Of a stretch of DNA of 54,082 nucleotides, positions 44,658 to 54,082 are shown one piece after another. The position numbers were made by a program, and so were the translations under genes. The stretch spans positions 1 to 54,082 of the forward strand of contig CAMCAZ010000020.1 of NCBI GenBank assembly GCA_945872795.1. The letters run 5' to 3'. Positions within the stretch are counted from its first letter, which is position 1, and each line of letters opens with the position of its first letter. The stretch is from Chryseobacterium gleum. GTDB lineage: Bacteria > Bacteroidota > Bacteroidia > Flavobacteriales_F > PHOS-HE28. The notes under the pieces are model-generated. The model searched no databases and was not told where the DNA came from. It worked only from the letters and a program-made list of their open reading frames with translations.

Positions 44658-45500
44658 ATGCCCACCATGAGACCGCTCCTGCTCAGTTCATTGCTCTGGC
44701 TTTCCTTCTCCGTCACGGCGCAGGAACCGGAACGGGTCAGGATCGGGCAGCACCTGAAGGCATTGCCCGGCGCCAACGACGCCCAGCAGGACAGTTTGAG
44801 CCTGCTGGTGGAAGGCGACCTACGCACCCTGCTGGGAAGGGAGGATGCCCTCACCGCCTCCTTCGATGATCTGCCCATGACGCGGGTGGATGCCCCCGAT
44901 GGGGCGTTCCGCCTGTTCACCTGGAACCTTCCCCGGAAGGATGGAAGCCACCTGTTCAAGGGGTCGTTGCTCGTGCGGACCGATCGGGGAAATGTGCTGC
45001 ATGAACTGCAGGACCAGACCGTGCGGATCACTTCCCCTGAAGTGCCGGAGCTGGGCGCGGACCGATGGTATGGCGCACTGTACTATGAAGTGGTGCCCGT
45101 GAAGAAAGGTGGACGCACGCTCTACACCCTGCTCGGTTGGAAAGGTTACAGCAGGGCGGAGACCCGGAAGGTGATCGAGGTGTTGAGCTTCAAGGGCGGA
45201 AAGCCGCGCTTCGGTGCACCGGTCTTCGGCAAGGGCAAGGTGAAGGCCATGCGCAAGGTGTACGGCTATTCTCACCAGGCCACCATGGCGCTCCGCTACG
45301 ATCCTGCACTGGAGGCGATCGTGATGGACCACCTCTCCCCTTCCCGCGCCGACATGAGGGACCAATGGGCCTTCTATGGACCGGACATGACCCAGGACGC
45401 CTACTTCTGGCACAAGGGTGAATGGTGGTTCGGGGCCGATATCGACCTGCGCGATCCGGGGCGCACGACCAAGCCCTTCAAAGCACCGCCGCGGCCTTAG
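44658..45500 (+). CDS. Secreted protein of unknown function
   Basis: The 280-residue product (ATG 44658, or 44667) has a signal peptide ending S-V-T-A-Q. The rest is a beta-rich soluble domain with FRLFTWNLPRKDGSHLFKGS, WYGALYYEVVPVKKGGRTLY and FYGPDMTQDAYFWHKGEWWF, a pattern I have seen in Bacteroidota hypothetical proteins but cannot assign. No lipobox or sorting domain is present, so it is probably periplasmic. Confidence 0.8.
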   Translation: MPTMRPLLLSSLLWLSFSVTAQEPERVRIGQHLKALPGANDAQQDSLSLLVEGDLRTLLGREDALTASFDDLPMTRVDAPDGAFRLFTWNLPRKDGSHLFKGSLLVRTDRGNVLHELQDQTVRITSPEVPELGADRWYGALYYEVVPVKKGGRTLYTLLGWKGYSRAETRKVIEVLSFKGGKPRFGAPVFGKGKVKAMRKVYGYSHQATMALRYDPALEAIVMDHLSPSRADMRDQWAFYGPDMTQDAYFWHKGEWWFGADIDLRDPGRTTKPFKAPPRP

Positions 45501-45579
45501 TGCCAGGCCCGTGCTTTCGATCCAACGCCTTGTTGTTCACGATCACTTCCTGCGCGGCCCTTCCGGACCGGCGTCCGCG

Positions 45580-45587
45580 TACCTTTG
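45580..45587 (+). promoter_or_regulatory. Probable -7 element of the serC operon
   Basis: TACCTTTG fits TAnnTTTG exactly and lies 24 bp upstream of the serC ATG at 45612. No clear -33 box is found at 19-21 bp. Confidence 0.5.
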
Positions 45588-45611
45588 GCGCGCCGCAAAA
45601 ATCGCATCCGC

Positions 45612-46700
45612 ATGACCGTTGCCAGCTCCCAAAAGGTCCACAATTTCAGCGCAGGTCCCTGCATCCTGCCGCAGGAGGTCTTCCAGAAAGCCTCGCAGGC
45701 CGTGCTTGACTTCGAGGGCAGTGGTCTGAGCATACTGGAGATGAGCCACCGCAGCAAGCCTTTCGAGGCTGTGATGGCCAAGGCCCAGAGCCTGGTGAAG
45801 GAACTGCTCGGCGCACCGGATCATTACCAGGTGGTGTTCCTCGGTGGCGGTGCCAGCCTGGGCTTCCACATGGTGCCCTTGAACTACCTCAAACCCGGAG
45901 GAGCATCCGCCTATGTGAACACCGGCGAATGGGCCACGCGGGCCATCAAGGAAAGCCAGCTGATCGGCGAAACGCGTGTGCTGGCCAGCAGCGAGGACAA
46001 GAACTTCAGCTACATCCCCAAGGGCTTCGAGGTACCCGGCGATGTGGATTACTTCCACTTCACGAGCAACAACACCATCTTCGGAACGCAGTTCAAGTCC
46101 ATGCCCAAGGCCGGCGTGCCGGTGGTATGCGACATGAGCAGCGACATCTTCAGCCGTCCGGTGAACGTGTCCGACTTCGCCCTGATCTATGCCGGTGCGC
46201 AGAAGAACATGGGACCTGCCGGAGCCACCGTGTACCTGATGGACCCCGAAAAGCTTGGACACACGGGACGGAAAATGAGCCCGATGCTGGACCTGAAGAA
46301 CCACGCCGCCAAGGAGAGCATGTACAATACCCCGCCGGTCTTCGCGGTGTATGTGAGCATGTTGAACCTGGAGTGGCTGAAGAACAACGGTGGTGTGGCT
46401 GGTGCCGAGATGCGGAACGCGGCCAAAGCGTCACTGCTCTACAGCGCCATCGACCGCCTGCCCCAGTTCAAAGGCACCACCGCCGTGGAGGACCGCAGTG
46501 TAATGAACCCCACCTTCGTGCTGCAGGATGCGGCCCTCGAACCGGCCTTCGATGCCCTTTGGAAGGAAGCCGGTATCAGTGGCATCCGTGGCCATCGCAG
46601 CGTGGGCGGCTATCGCGCCAGCATGTATAATGCACTTCCCATCGAAAGCGTCCAGGTGCTGGTGGACGTGATGGAACACTTTGCCCAAACACACGGTTGA
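45612..46700 (+). CDS. serC: Phosphoserine aminotransferase
   Basis: SerC makes O-phosphoserine from 3-phosphohydroxypyruvate and glutamate, using PLP. The 362-residue product has HNFSAGPCILPQEVFQKAS at the N-terminus, EMSHRSKPFEAVM, FLGGGASLGFHMVPLN and the PLP lysine in IYAGAQKNMGPAGATVYL. The ATG at 45612 is preferred over an in-frame TTG at 45585 that overlaps the -7 box. serA starts 3 bp after its stop. Confidence 0.96.
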   Translation: MTVASSQKVHNFSAGPCILPQEVFQKASQAVLDFEGSGLSILEMSHRSKPFEAVMAKAQSLVKELLGAPDHYQVVFLGGGASLGFHMVPLNYLKPGGASAYVNTGEWATRAIKESQLIGETRVLASSEDKNFSYIPKGFEVPGDVDYFHFTSNNTIFGTQFKSMPKAGVPVVCDMSSDIFSRPVNVSDFALIYAGAQKNMGPAGATVYLMDPEKLGHTGRKMSPMLDLKNHAAKESMYNTPPVFAVYVSMLNLEWLKNNGGVAGAEMRNAAKASLLYSAIDRLPQFKGTTAVEDRSVMNPTFVLQDAALEPAFDALWKEAGISGIRGHRSVGGYRASMYNALPIESVQVLVDVMEHFAQTHG

Positions 46701-46703
46701 TCC

Positions 46704-47675
46704 ATGCGGGTACACGCCAATGACGGTATCGCTGCCAGTGCCAAGGCGGCCTTGACCGAGGAAGGGTTCACGGTGAGCACCGAGAGCATCCCCCAAGACC
46801 AGTTGGGCCGGTTCATCAATGACCAGAAGGTGGACGTGCTGCTGGTGCGGAGCGCCACCAAGGTGCGCAAGGACCTCATCGACACCTGCCCCGGACTGAA
46901 GTTGATCGGACGCGGAGGAGTGGGACTGGACAACATCGATGTGAGCTACGCAAATTCGAAAGGGATCCCGGTGATCAACACACCGGCCTCCTCCTCGATC
47001 TCCGTGGCCGAGTTGGTGATGGCACATCTGTTCAGCCTGATGCGCAACCTGCACAAGGCCAACCGACGCATGCCCAACGAAGGGCGCATGGCGTTCAAGG
47101 ACCTGAAGAAGGAATATGAAAAGGGCTTCGAGGTACGTGGCAAGACGCTCGGCGTGATCGGCTTCGGTCGCATCGGTCAATGGACCGCACGGTACGCCCT
47201 GGGCTGCGGCATGCGGGTCATCTATGTGGACAATCATGCGACGGCTGAGGCCATCGATCTGGAGATCGGAGGTTCCACGGTGCGCGTTCCGGTGAAGATG
47301 GTGGAGCTGAAGGAACTGATGGAACAGGCCGATGCGATCAGCCTGCATGTGCCTGCCCAGAAGGACGGACGACCTGTCCTCGGCGCGGAGGAGCTCTCCT
47401 GGGCGAAGCCCGGTGCTGTGCTCATCAATACGGCCCGCGGCGGCAGCATCGACGAGGATGCGCTTCTGTTGGCGCTGAAGGATGGCCGTATCCGCGGTGC
47501 TGCGCTGGACGTGTTCACGAACGAGCCCGAACCTCGCGCGGACATCCTGTCGCAGGCGAACCTGAGCCTGACCCCGCACATCGGTGCAGCGACCGCTGAA
47601 GCACAAGGTCGCGTGGGTGATGAACTGGTGGACCAGATCGTGGCCTGGCGTTCGTCGGTGCACGTGAGCGAATGA
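46704..47675 (+). CDS. serA: D-3-phosphoglycerate dehydrogenase (short form)
   Basis: SerA oxidises 3-phosphoglycerate, the first step of serine synthesis. The 323-residue product has the substrate/hinge region LIGRGGVGLDNIDV, the NAD site GKTLGVIGFGRIGQWTARYA and the catalytic segment INTARGGSIDEDAL with PHIGAATAEAQ. It lacks a C-terminal ACT domain, so serine feedback inhibition of the classical kind is not expected. It overlaps the DUF1015 gene by 4 bp. Confidence 0.94.
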   Translation: MRVHANDGIAASAKAALTEEGFTVSTESIPQDQLGRFINDQKVDVLLVRSATKVRKDLIDTCPGLKLIGRGGVGLDNIDVSYANSKGIPVINTPASSSISVAELVMAHLFSLMRNLHKANRRMPNEGRMAFKDLKKEYEKGFEVRGKTLGVIGFGRIGQWTARYALGCGMRVIYVDNHATAEAIDLEIGGSTVRVPVKMVELKELMEQADAISLHVPAQKDGRPVLGAEELSWAKPGAVLINTARGGSIDEDALLLALKDGRIRGAALDVFTNEPEPRADILSQANLSLTPHIGAATAEAQGRVGDELVDQIVAWRSSVHVSE

Positions 47676-48886
47676 TTCAGCTGCGGCCCTTCCGTGCCTG
47701 GCGTCCCACGCCGGACAAGGCCCACCTCGTCGGGTCGCGGTCCTACATCTCGTATTCCAAGGAGGAACTGGCCGGCAGGCTCGCCGGAAATCCATACTCC
47801 TTCCTGCACGTCATCCATCCCGAGGAGGTATCCCACCATCAGGGTACCAGGGCCGAACGATTCCACCGGATCCGCAGCGCCTTCAAGAGCTTCTGCGATG
47901 ATGGCTACATGGAACGTGATCCCTTGCCCTGCATCTACGTGTACGAGCAACAGATGCGCGGCGGGATATCCCGGGGCATCATAGCCGGTGTGAGCATTGC
48001 CGCCTATACCGATGGTCGCATCAAAGTACATGAGCAAACGCTCACCGCTCGCGAGAACCTATTCGCCGAATACCTGGACCATACGGGCATCAATGCCGAG
48101 CCGGTGCTGCTGTCGACACCGGATGGTGTGGACTGGGAACCCTTGTTGGAACCCATTGCGGCCACCAGACCCGACCAGGATTTCAGCACCACCGACAGGG
48201 TCCGTCATCGCTTGTGGGCCGTGCACGACCCGGCGGTGCGCGCGCAGTTGCAGCAGGCCTTTGCGCTGATCCCCGCCCTCTACATCGCAGATGGTCATCA
48301 TCGTCTCGCCTCCAGCGCGCGACTGGCACGCAAGCACGGATCCACGGACGTGGACCCCGATGCCTGGTGCCTGGCCTTCATCGTACCCAAGCCACATCTG
48401 CACATCTACAACTTCGACCGGGTGGTGACCACGCTCGGGGATCTCAGCGAGAAGGACCTGTTGGACGGCTTGGAGAGTGTGGGCGAACTATGCAGTGTAT
48501 CCGAAGCAAGCAGCGCACCTGGTGTGATCGGTATCCGGACCAGTACCGGCTGGTTCACATTGGAACTTCCGCCATCCACAAGTGACGATGCGAGCGCCCG
48601 CTTGGACGCCGCACGATTGAGCGAACTGGTGCTCGGTCCGCTGCTGGGCATCGCCGACCTCCGCACCGATGCCCGGGTCCGGTTCGTCCCTGGGGCCGAC
48701 GGAACCGGCCCGCTGGAACGTATGGTGCTCAAAGGGGAGGCCGCTGTAGCCTTCCACCTCCACCCGGTCAGTTTCCAGGAATTGCAGGCGGTGGCGGATA
48801 CGGGTGGGACCATGCCACCGAAGAGCACGTACATCGAGCCCAAACTGCGCAGCGGCTTGGTGGTGTACTCGCTGGAGGACGTTTGA
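47672..48886 (+). CDS. DUF1015 family protein
   Basis: The 404-residue product is a full-length DUF1015 protein: LRPFRAWRPTPDKAHLVGSR, FLHVIHPEE, YVYEQQM, RGIIAGVSIAAYTDGRIKVHE and the strongly conserved Y-I-A-D-G-H-H-R. The D-G-H-H-R motif resembles the nucleotide-binding loop of ParB/sulfiredoxin-fold enzymes, which include free-serine kinases. Tight coupling (ATGA overlap) to serA makes a role in serine metabolism plausible; this is inference. Confidence 0.88.
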   Translation: MIQLRPFRAWRPTPDKAHLVGSRSYISYSKEELAGRLAGNPYSFLHVIHPEEVSHHQGTRAERFHRIRSAFKSFCDDGYMERDPLPCIYVYEQQMRGGISRGIIAGVSIAAYTDGRIKVHEQTLTARENLFAEYLDHTGINAEPVLLSTPDGVDWEPLLEPIAATRPDQDFSTTDRVRHRLWAVHDPAVRAQLQQAFALIPALYIADGHHRLASSARLARKHGSTDVDPDAWCLAFIVPKPHLHIYNFDRVVTTLGDLSEKDLLDGLESVGELCSVSEASSAPGVIGIRTSTGWFTLELPPSTSDDASARLDAARLSELVLGPLLGIADLRTDARVRFVPGADGTGPLERMVLKGEAAVAFHLHPVSFQELQAVADTGGTMPPKSTYIEPKLRSGLVVYSLEDV

Positions 48887-48912
48887 TCAAAAGCCGAAGG
48901 TCGACCCGCACC

Positions 48913-49581
<669 letters not shown>

Positions 49582-49645
49582 GAGGCAACCCCGCGGCGAG
49601 ATCACGTCTCTAATAGTAACTTGCAGTTACTTTAACACCGGTCAC

Positions 49646-50662
49646 ATGATCCGCGGAACGTTACTCTCGTTGACCATCTTCGCTGCGGCGCAAGGCGCAC
49701 ATGCCCAACGGAACCTGGAGATCGGTGTGGTGGGGAGCGTGAACCACTATCACGGCGACCTCGGGAACTATGATGCGGCCATGCAGTGGAACGGGCTGCG
49801 TCCAGGGCTGCAGATCACCTTCCGCGACTTTCTGAACAACCCGAAGCGTTATGTGACCCGATCACTGACCGCCGAAGCCAGGCTCAGCTGGTTCCGCGTA
49901 GGCTATGACGAACGGGCCCAGATCAAGGGCGTGGACGTGAAGGACCTGAAGAATTACGGCCGCGGCCTGAGCTTCCGGAACGATCTGGTCGGGGCCTCCG
50001 GACACTTGGTGCTGAACGCCTACCGCGAACCCTTTCAGCCCCTTTACGAACAGCGTTTCTTCATGACCTTCCAGATCGGCCTGGGCGTGTATTATGGTCG
50101 CCCGAAAGCCGATCTTTTCCGGGGTGACATCGCCATCGAGAACCGGTATCACAGCTGGTCGGATGGCACCCTGCGGGATCTTCCTCAAGGTGCACCCGGT
50201 GCCAACATCGTGGAACGGGATGGCAATTACGAGACCGACCTGTACTCCTGGGTGACCGAGGGCAGCACCAACGGTGCTGAAGCTGGGCGCACGAACCGCA
50301 GTTCCCCCTGGCACATCGCTGTTCCCATGGGCATGGGCGTGCGTTACATGGTGACCAAACAGGTGAGCGTTGGCATGGAGTTCAGCTACATCATGTTCAC
50401 GAACGATGTCATCGATGATGTGAGCGATCGGTACGCCACCTATGACGAGATCGATGAGGCCTATGTTGGCGACCCTGTGCAACAGCAGCTGGCCCGGTAC
50501 ATCAGCGATCCCACCGGGCGCGGAACCGATGGCACACCCCGCGTCCTTTACACCAGCCCTCGCGGAAACCCCGGACTCTTGGATTCAATGAGTTACCTCA
50601 GCCTCGAAGTGAGCTACAAGTTCAAGCGTCGTCCCGGGCGCAGAACGTATGTGAGCCTGTAA
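49646..50662 (+). CDS. DUF6089/PorG-like outer-membrane protein
   Basis: The 338-residue product has a signal peptide ending A-H-A-Q and the family start LEIGVVGSVNHYHGDLG, followed by barrel strands and YRF/YKF-type ends (LSLEVSYKFKRRPGRR). It resembles DUF6089 proteins, the group that includes PorG of the type IX secretion machinery, but it is longer and has acidic loops, so the exact function is open. The T9SS cargo genes in this window make a link reasonable. An AGTAAC-TTGCA-GTTACT dyad lies at 49615-49631 upstream of the start. Confidence 0.82.
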   Translation: MIRGTLLSLTIFAAAQGAHAQRNLEIGVVGSVNHYHGDLGNYDAAMQWNGLRPGLQITFRDFLNNPKRYVTRSLTAEARLSWFRVGYDERAQIKGVDVKDLKNYGRGLSFRNDLVGASGHLVLNAYREPFQPLYEQRFFMTFQIGLGVYYGRPKADLFRGDIAIENRYHSWSDGTLRDLPQGAPGANIVERDGNYETDLYSWVTEGSTNGAEAGRTNRSSPWHIAVPMGMGVRYMVTKQVSVGMEFSYIMFTNDVIDDVSDRYATYDEIDEAYVGDPVQQQLARYISDPTGRGTDGTPRVLYTSPRGNPGLLDSMSYLSLEVSYKFKRRPGRRTYVSL

Positions 50663-50756
50663 CCCTTCGTCAGGAACGCTCAGCCCTGCTTCGGTCGAAC
50701 TTGTTCCTGCTCCATTCGCATCAACCTTGGCGGTGTCCGTCTTGGCGGGGCTGTCC

Positions 50757-50764
50757 TACTTTTG
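50757..50764 (+). promoter_or_regulatory. Probable -7 element of the HEAT-repeat gene
   Basis: TACTTTTG fits TAnnTTTG and is only 4 bp upstream of the ATG at 50769, so the transcript would be almost leaderless. It argues against the earlier in-frame start at 50727. Confidence 0.5.
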
Positions 50765-50768
50765 TGGC

Positions 50769-51305
50769 ATGAGCGAAGCTGCACCCAAGAAGACCAAGTT
50801 GGACCTGACCTTCGCATCATTGCTCAGTGATGATGATGCCCAGGTCATTACCGCGCTCACCCGCATCGAGGACCAGGGCGATGCCCGCGCCATCCGACCC
50901 TTGCTCACGGCACTGGCAAAAAGCAAGGATGCCAAGGTTCAGCAGCGCATCACCGCGCTGTTGAACCAGATCAAGGTGAAGGACGCTGTACCGGAACTGA
51001 TCGAGGCATTGCGGGAGCCCACCCTCCTGGATGTCCGGCGCACCGTGCTGGCGACCTTCTGGAACGCGGGCCTCGATGTTCGTGACCATTTGGCCCCCTT
51101 CATCGACCTGGCCATCGAAGGCGATGCTGAGGAATGTTTCGAATGCCTGACGGTGATCGAGAACCAGGAGATCTGGCCCGAAAAGGCGGCCCGGACCGCA
51201 CTAAGCCGGGTGAAGAAGGCCGCGAAGGCCGAAAAGGACCCATATAAGGGGGCCATGCTCACCGACCTGTTGACCGTGCTGGAAGGCCGGCTGGGTGTGG
51301 AATGA
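50769..51305 (+). CDS. HEAT-repeat protein
   Basis: The 178-residue cytoplasmic protein is all-helical with HEAT-like repeats: DAQVITALTRIEDQGDARAI, RPLLTALAKSKDAKVQQRIT, DAVPELIEALREPTLLDVRR. Such small scaffolds mediate protein-protein contacts; the partner is unknown. It lies 106 bp after the PorG-like gene and 73 bp before the ACP gene. Confidence 0.85.
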   Translation: MSEAAPKKTKLDLTFASLLSDDDAQVITALTRIEDQGDARAIRPLLTALAKSKDAKVQQRITALLNQIKVKDAVPELIEALREPTLLDVRRTVLATFWNAGLDVRDHLAPFIDLAIEGDAEECFECLTVIENQEIWPEKAARTALSRVKKAAKAEKDPYKGAMLTDLLTVLEGRLGVE

Positions 51306-51378
51306 AAATGCCCCCATACGCGAAGCTATCGTAAGCGATCCCTTTGATGAACCGACCAACAAGTCCGTATTTCACACC

Positions 51379-51681
51379 ATGACCACACCGACACCGCAGG
51401 AGATCGAAGGCACCATCCTTTCCGTTCTCGGCAAGATGAACGAGTTCCTTCCGGCAACGGAGCGTGTTCAGTATGCGCCGGATACCGTGCTCATGGGCGA
51501 TGGAGGAACGCTGGATTCGCTGGGTATCGCCAACTTCATCGTGGCCATGGAGGAAGCCTTCGAGGATCAGCACCATCGGTCTGTCTCGTTGTCCGACCAG
51601 GATCTCACCGATCTGTTCGGATCGGGCAGCGTCACCGTACGATCGTTCGCCGATCACCTCTCGGCCCGGATGGGTTCCTGA
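51379..51681 (+). CDS. Acyl carrier protein-like
   Basis: The 100-residue product has the phosphopantetheine attachment motif G-T-L-D-S-L-G with Ser47, followed by the helix IANFIVAMEEAFED, as in ACPs of polyketide and FkbH-type loci. The ATG at 51379 is chosen; the frame is open upstream to 51295. It is followed after 3 bp by the FkbH-like gene, so a glyceryl- or acyl-ACP made by that enzyme is the natural partner. Confidence 0.88.
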   Translation: MTTPTPQEIEGTILSVLGKMNEFLPATERVQYAPDTVLMGDGGTLDSLGIANFIVAMEEAFEDQHHRSVSLSDQDLTDLFGSGSVTVRSFADHLSARMGS

Positions 51682-51684
51682 TCC

Positions 51685-53352
51685 ATGCACCACGGCCCGA
51701 CAGGACTTGTCCTCGTTTCAGACCTCAATCTGACGAATTTCGCGAACATCCTGAAGAGCCAGGCCGGGCCGCTCCTGAACGTTCGAGTGGCCGCGCTGGA
51801 TAACGTGGTGCCCGTCCTGCATGGCCTCACAGCCACCGATGGATCAGCCGTTGTGTGGACCCAACCAGGCAAGGTGGCGGCAGGATTTCAGCGGGCACGG
51901 CAGTTCGCTCCGGTCGCCATCGATGAGATCCTTTCCGATGTCGATCACTTTGCCCAAGCCATCCGTGCAGCGGCCAGTGTGCTGAAGGCCGTGTATGTAC
52001 CCCTTTGGCAGATCAACCCGGCCGAATCATACGGTCTACAGGAGATGCGGCACAACACGGGCGTGCATGGCCTGTTGTTGCAGATGAACGCGCGGCTGTC
52101 CGAACGGCTGGCCGACCTATCCAACGTGCACCTGATGAACAGCACACGCTGGATGCAGGGCGTGGGCACCGGGGCCTGGTCCCAGCGGATGTGGTACCTG
52201 ACCAAGACGCCCTTTTCCAACGAGGTCTTCCTGGCGGCGGCAAAGGACCTCATCGCCCACATGGAACGCAGCCAGGGACTGGCGATCAAGCTCATCGTAC
52301 TGGACCTTGACGATACCCTGTGGGGTGGCGTGGTGGGTGATGATGGCTGGCAGAACCTGCATCTAGGCGGGCACGACCCCATCGGTGAGAGCTTTGTGGA
52401 CTTCCAGCGCACGCTGAAGGCCTTGAAGGACCGTGGGATCCTGCTCGCGATCGCCAGCAAGAACGAGGAGAGCGTGGCGTTAGAGGCGATGGAGAAGCAT
52501 CCGGAGATGATCCTCCGGAGGACCGACATGGTGGCCATCAGGATCGATTGGAACGACAAGGCCTCGAACATCCAGAGCATCATCCAGGAATTGAACCTCG
52601 GTGCGCGATCGGTGATGTTCATCGACGACAATCCGGTGGAACGTTCACGCGTGAAGGAATTCCTGCCCGAGGTCTTCGTTCCGGACTGGCCGGAGAACAA
52701 ACTGCTCTACACGGAAAAGCTGAGGAGCCTGCCGGTGTTCAACCTCGATGCGATCAGCGCGGAGGATCTGGCACGTACACAGATGTACCAGGAAGAGGTC
52801 GTCCGCGAACGGTCCAAGGCGGCCTTCGGCGAGGTGGAGGCGTGGCTCCGATCGCTCGAGACCACGGTGACCGCCGCCCGTGTGGATGAGGGCGACTTCG
52901 CGCGCGTGCACCAGCTCTTCGGCAAGACCAACCAGTTCAACCTGAGCACATGGCGGCCGAGCGAAAAGGAGCTGCGCGAACGGATGCAGCAACCCTCCTA
53001 CCAGCTCTGGTCATTCCGGGTGAACGATCGCTTCGGCGATGCCGGGCTCACCGGCGTGGTAGGCTTGGACCTTTCCGACCCGCAAAGCGCGGTGATCAGC
53101 GACCTGATCCTGAGCTGCCGGGTGATGGGCCGCCAGGTGGAGGAGACCCTGCTCCATGTGGCCTTCGTAATGGCCGAGCTGGCCGACAAGGTCCGCATCG
53201 AAGCCCACTTCAAGCCCACCGCAAAGAACAAACCCTGTCTGGACTTCATGCTCCGTTCGGGCTTCGATAGCAGCGGTGAAGGACCGACCTTTACGTGGTC
53301 CATGGACCGGCCTTACCCCTGCCCCACCTCGTTGAAGTTGTTGATGAAATGA
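51685..53352 (+). CDS. FkbH-like HAD-IIIC family protein
   Basis: The 555-residue protein has an N-terminal SGNH-like/variable part (about 1-195), a HAD-superfamily domain (about 203-345; IVLDLDDTLWGGVVGDDG, LAIASKNEE, VMFIDDNPVERSRVKEFLP) and a C-terminal GNAT-like domain (about 395-545; FGKTNQFNLSTWRPSEKEL). FkbH proteins load a 3-carbon glycerate unit from 1,3-bisphosphoglycerate onto an ACP, and the ACP gene lies 3 bp upstream. The stop overlaps the next start (ATGA). Confidence 0.9.
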   Translation: MHHGPTGLVLVSDLNLTNFANILKSQAGPLLNVRVAALDNVVPVLHGLTATDGSAVVWTQPGKVAAGFQRARQFAPVAIDEILSDVDHFAQAIRAAASVLKAVYVPLWQINPAESYGLQEMRHNTGVHGLLLQMNARLSERLADLSNVHLMNSTRWMQGVGTGAWSQRMWYLTKTPFSNEVFLAAAKDLIAHMERSQGLAIKLIVLDLDDTLWGGVVGDDGWQNLHLGGHDPIGESFVDFQRTLKALKDRGILLAIASKNEESVALEAMEKHPEMILRRTDMVAIRIDWNDKASNIQSIIQELNLGARSVMFIDDNPVERSRVKEFLPEVFVPDWPENKLLYTEKLRSLPVFNLDAISAEDLARTQMYQEEVVRERSKAAFGEVEAWLRSLETTVTAARVDEGDFARVHQLFGKTNQFNLSTWRPSEKELRERMQQPSYQLWSFRVNDRFGDAGLTGVVGLDLSDPQSAVISDLILSCRVMGRQVEETLLHVAFVMAELADKVRIEAHFKPTAKNKPCLDFMLRSGFDSSGEGPTFTWSMDRPYPCPTSLKLLMK

Positions 53353-54082
53353 CCCACGCACCAGCGATGAAGGCAGAGCAACCGACCGGTCTCACGATCA
53401 CCGTGAGCGATGCACTGGTGCAGGCCTTCGCCGCGTTCACCGGTGATCACAGTTCGCTGCACGTCGATGCGGAGTTCGGCCGACGGTCCAGGTATAACTC
53501 CACAGTGGTGCATGGCCTGCTGCCCATCCTCCTCCTGCCGGCCGCATTGAGGCACTTGTTCGGCGAACGGTCGCTCCGCATCACGCACATCGATGGCCAG
53601 TTCCTGAAGCCCATCTTCCCGAACGGTACGATCACCATCGCCTGCCATATCGAAGGGGAGAACGCGAGCAATGCGAAGGTCCTGTTCACCATCGTGAACG
53701 CCCCGGACCGGTCGGTGGTCACACGGGGGAGCGTGGTGGTCGCCCTCGACATGCCCAATTCAGAGCTGCAGGCCGGTGAACTTTCCGGCACGCTGCTGGT
53801 CGATCACTTGCAGGAACAGGACCATCGCTTCGAGGCCGTCAAGCAAGGGGATGTGGCCAGCTTCGACCTGCGCTGGGGAGGCGATCAGCTGCGGGCCTAT
53901 GAAGATCTGCTGCGCCTGGCGGCCCAGGATGCCAAGGAGCCGCTCCCGACCGATGTGCTCCGCGGGAGGGATCCGGGTGCGTTCGCCATGCTCGCCACCT
54001 TGTCCACCCTCGTGGGCATGGTGATGCCGGGGCGTTCGGCGACCTTCCAGGAATTCTCACTGACCATGGATGGGCCCTTGCA
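53349..54082 (+). CDS. MaoC-like hot-dog dehydratase (3' end outside window)
   Basis: At least 244 codons are open to the window edge. The N-terminal half is a MaoC/hot-dog domain with FTGDHSSLHVDAEFGRRSRY and VVHGLLP, matching the G-D-x-x-x-x-H hydratase motif. A second region (about 150-244) may be another hot-dog repeat or a fused domain, but it runs off the end. ATGA overlap with the FkbH-like gene indicates translational coupling. Confidence 0.82.
   Translation, partial: MTHAPAMKAEQPTGLTITVSDALVQAFAAFTGDHSSLHVDAEFGRRSRYNSTVVHGLLPILLLPAALRHLFGERSLRITHIDGQFLKPIFPNGTITIACHIEGENASNAKVLFTIVNAPDRSVVTRGSVVVALDMPNSELQAGELSGTLLVDHLQEQDHRFEAVKQGDVASFDLRWGGDQLRAYEDLLRLAAQDAKEPLPTDVLRGRDPGAFAMLATLSTLVGMVMPGRSATFQEFSLTMDGPL

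Overview
This window comes from a Bacteroidota genome of moderately high G+C, most likely a Flavobacteriales-type lineage. The evidence is three proteins with type A and one with type B type IX secretion (T9SS) C-terminal sorting domains, a DUF6089/PorG-like outer-membrane protein, and several promoters with the Bacteroidota pattern (TTTG, about 19 bp, TAnnTTTG). The species cannot be named from the sequence alone. No prophage, insertion sequence with transposase, or CRISPR array is visible.

Layout. 1-10.8 kb: a long self-complementary element at the left edge, a secreted PQQ-type sugar dehydrogenase (minus), release factor 3, a thioredoxin-fold lipoprotein/periplasmic-type protein, a 1403-residue repeat and coiled-coil protein (minus) and a divergent FAD oxidoreductase. 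10.9-16.4 kb: two large T9SS cargo proteins (SBBP propeller, PKD array) and tRNA-Thr(CGT). 16.5-19.6 kb: a cobalamin riboswitch driving a T9SS-exported, BtuG-like propeller, two tandem ~160 bp self-complementary elements, a beta-barrel protein and a small orphan gene. 19.7-22.6 kb: a broken EF-G-like gene, an M1 metallopeptidase and a response regulator. 22.7-29.6 kb: a signalling cassette of an E1-like/nitroreductase fusion (Rv1355c/MoeY family), a GNAT/FeeM-like acyltransferase, a 7TM-DISM histidine kinase and a REC-PAS-kinase.

30.3-40.3 kb is a phenylacetate catabolic region: paaE diverges from paaABCD, paaG and paaH, then unrelated genes (YceI lipoprotein, DUF2461, ogt), then paaI and a paaJ-type thiolase. 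The ring-epoxidase complex is complete, but paaK, paaF and paaZ are not here. Short perfect palindromes (GTCGACCC-N3-GGGTCGAC) and GATC-rich arrays occupy the gaps between these genes. 40.4-51.3 kb carries housekeeping genes: DUF1801, L31 type B, a beta-helix lipoprotein, a LuxC-like reductase facing a 2[4Fe-4S] ferredoxin, then serC-serA-DUF1015-YggS (serine and PLP metabolism), a PorG-like porin and a HEAT-repeat protein. From 51.4 kb to the right edge an ACP, an FkbH-type HAD protein and a MaoC-like dehydratase begin what looks like an acyl or polyketide biosynthetic locus that continues out of the window.

The most unusual items are the family of ~160 bp cruciform-like elements with a shared apex but different arms; the solitary riboswitch-controlled propeller; and the E1-nitroreductase/acyltransferase/two-component cassette, which has the parts expected of a small-molecule signal system, though that role is inference.
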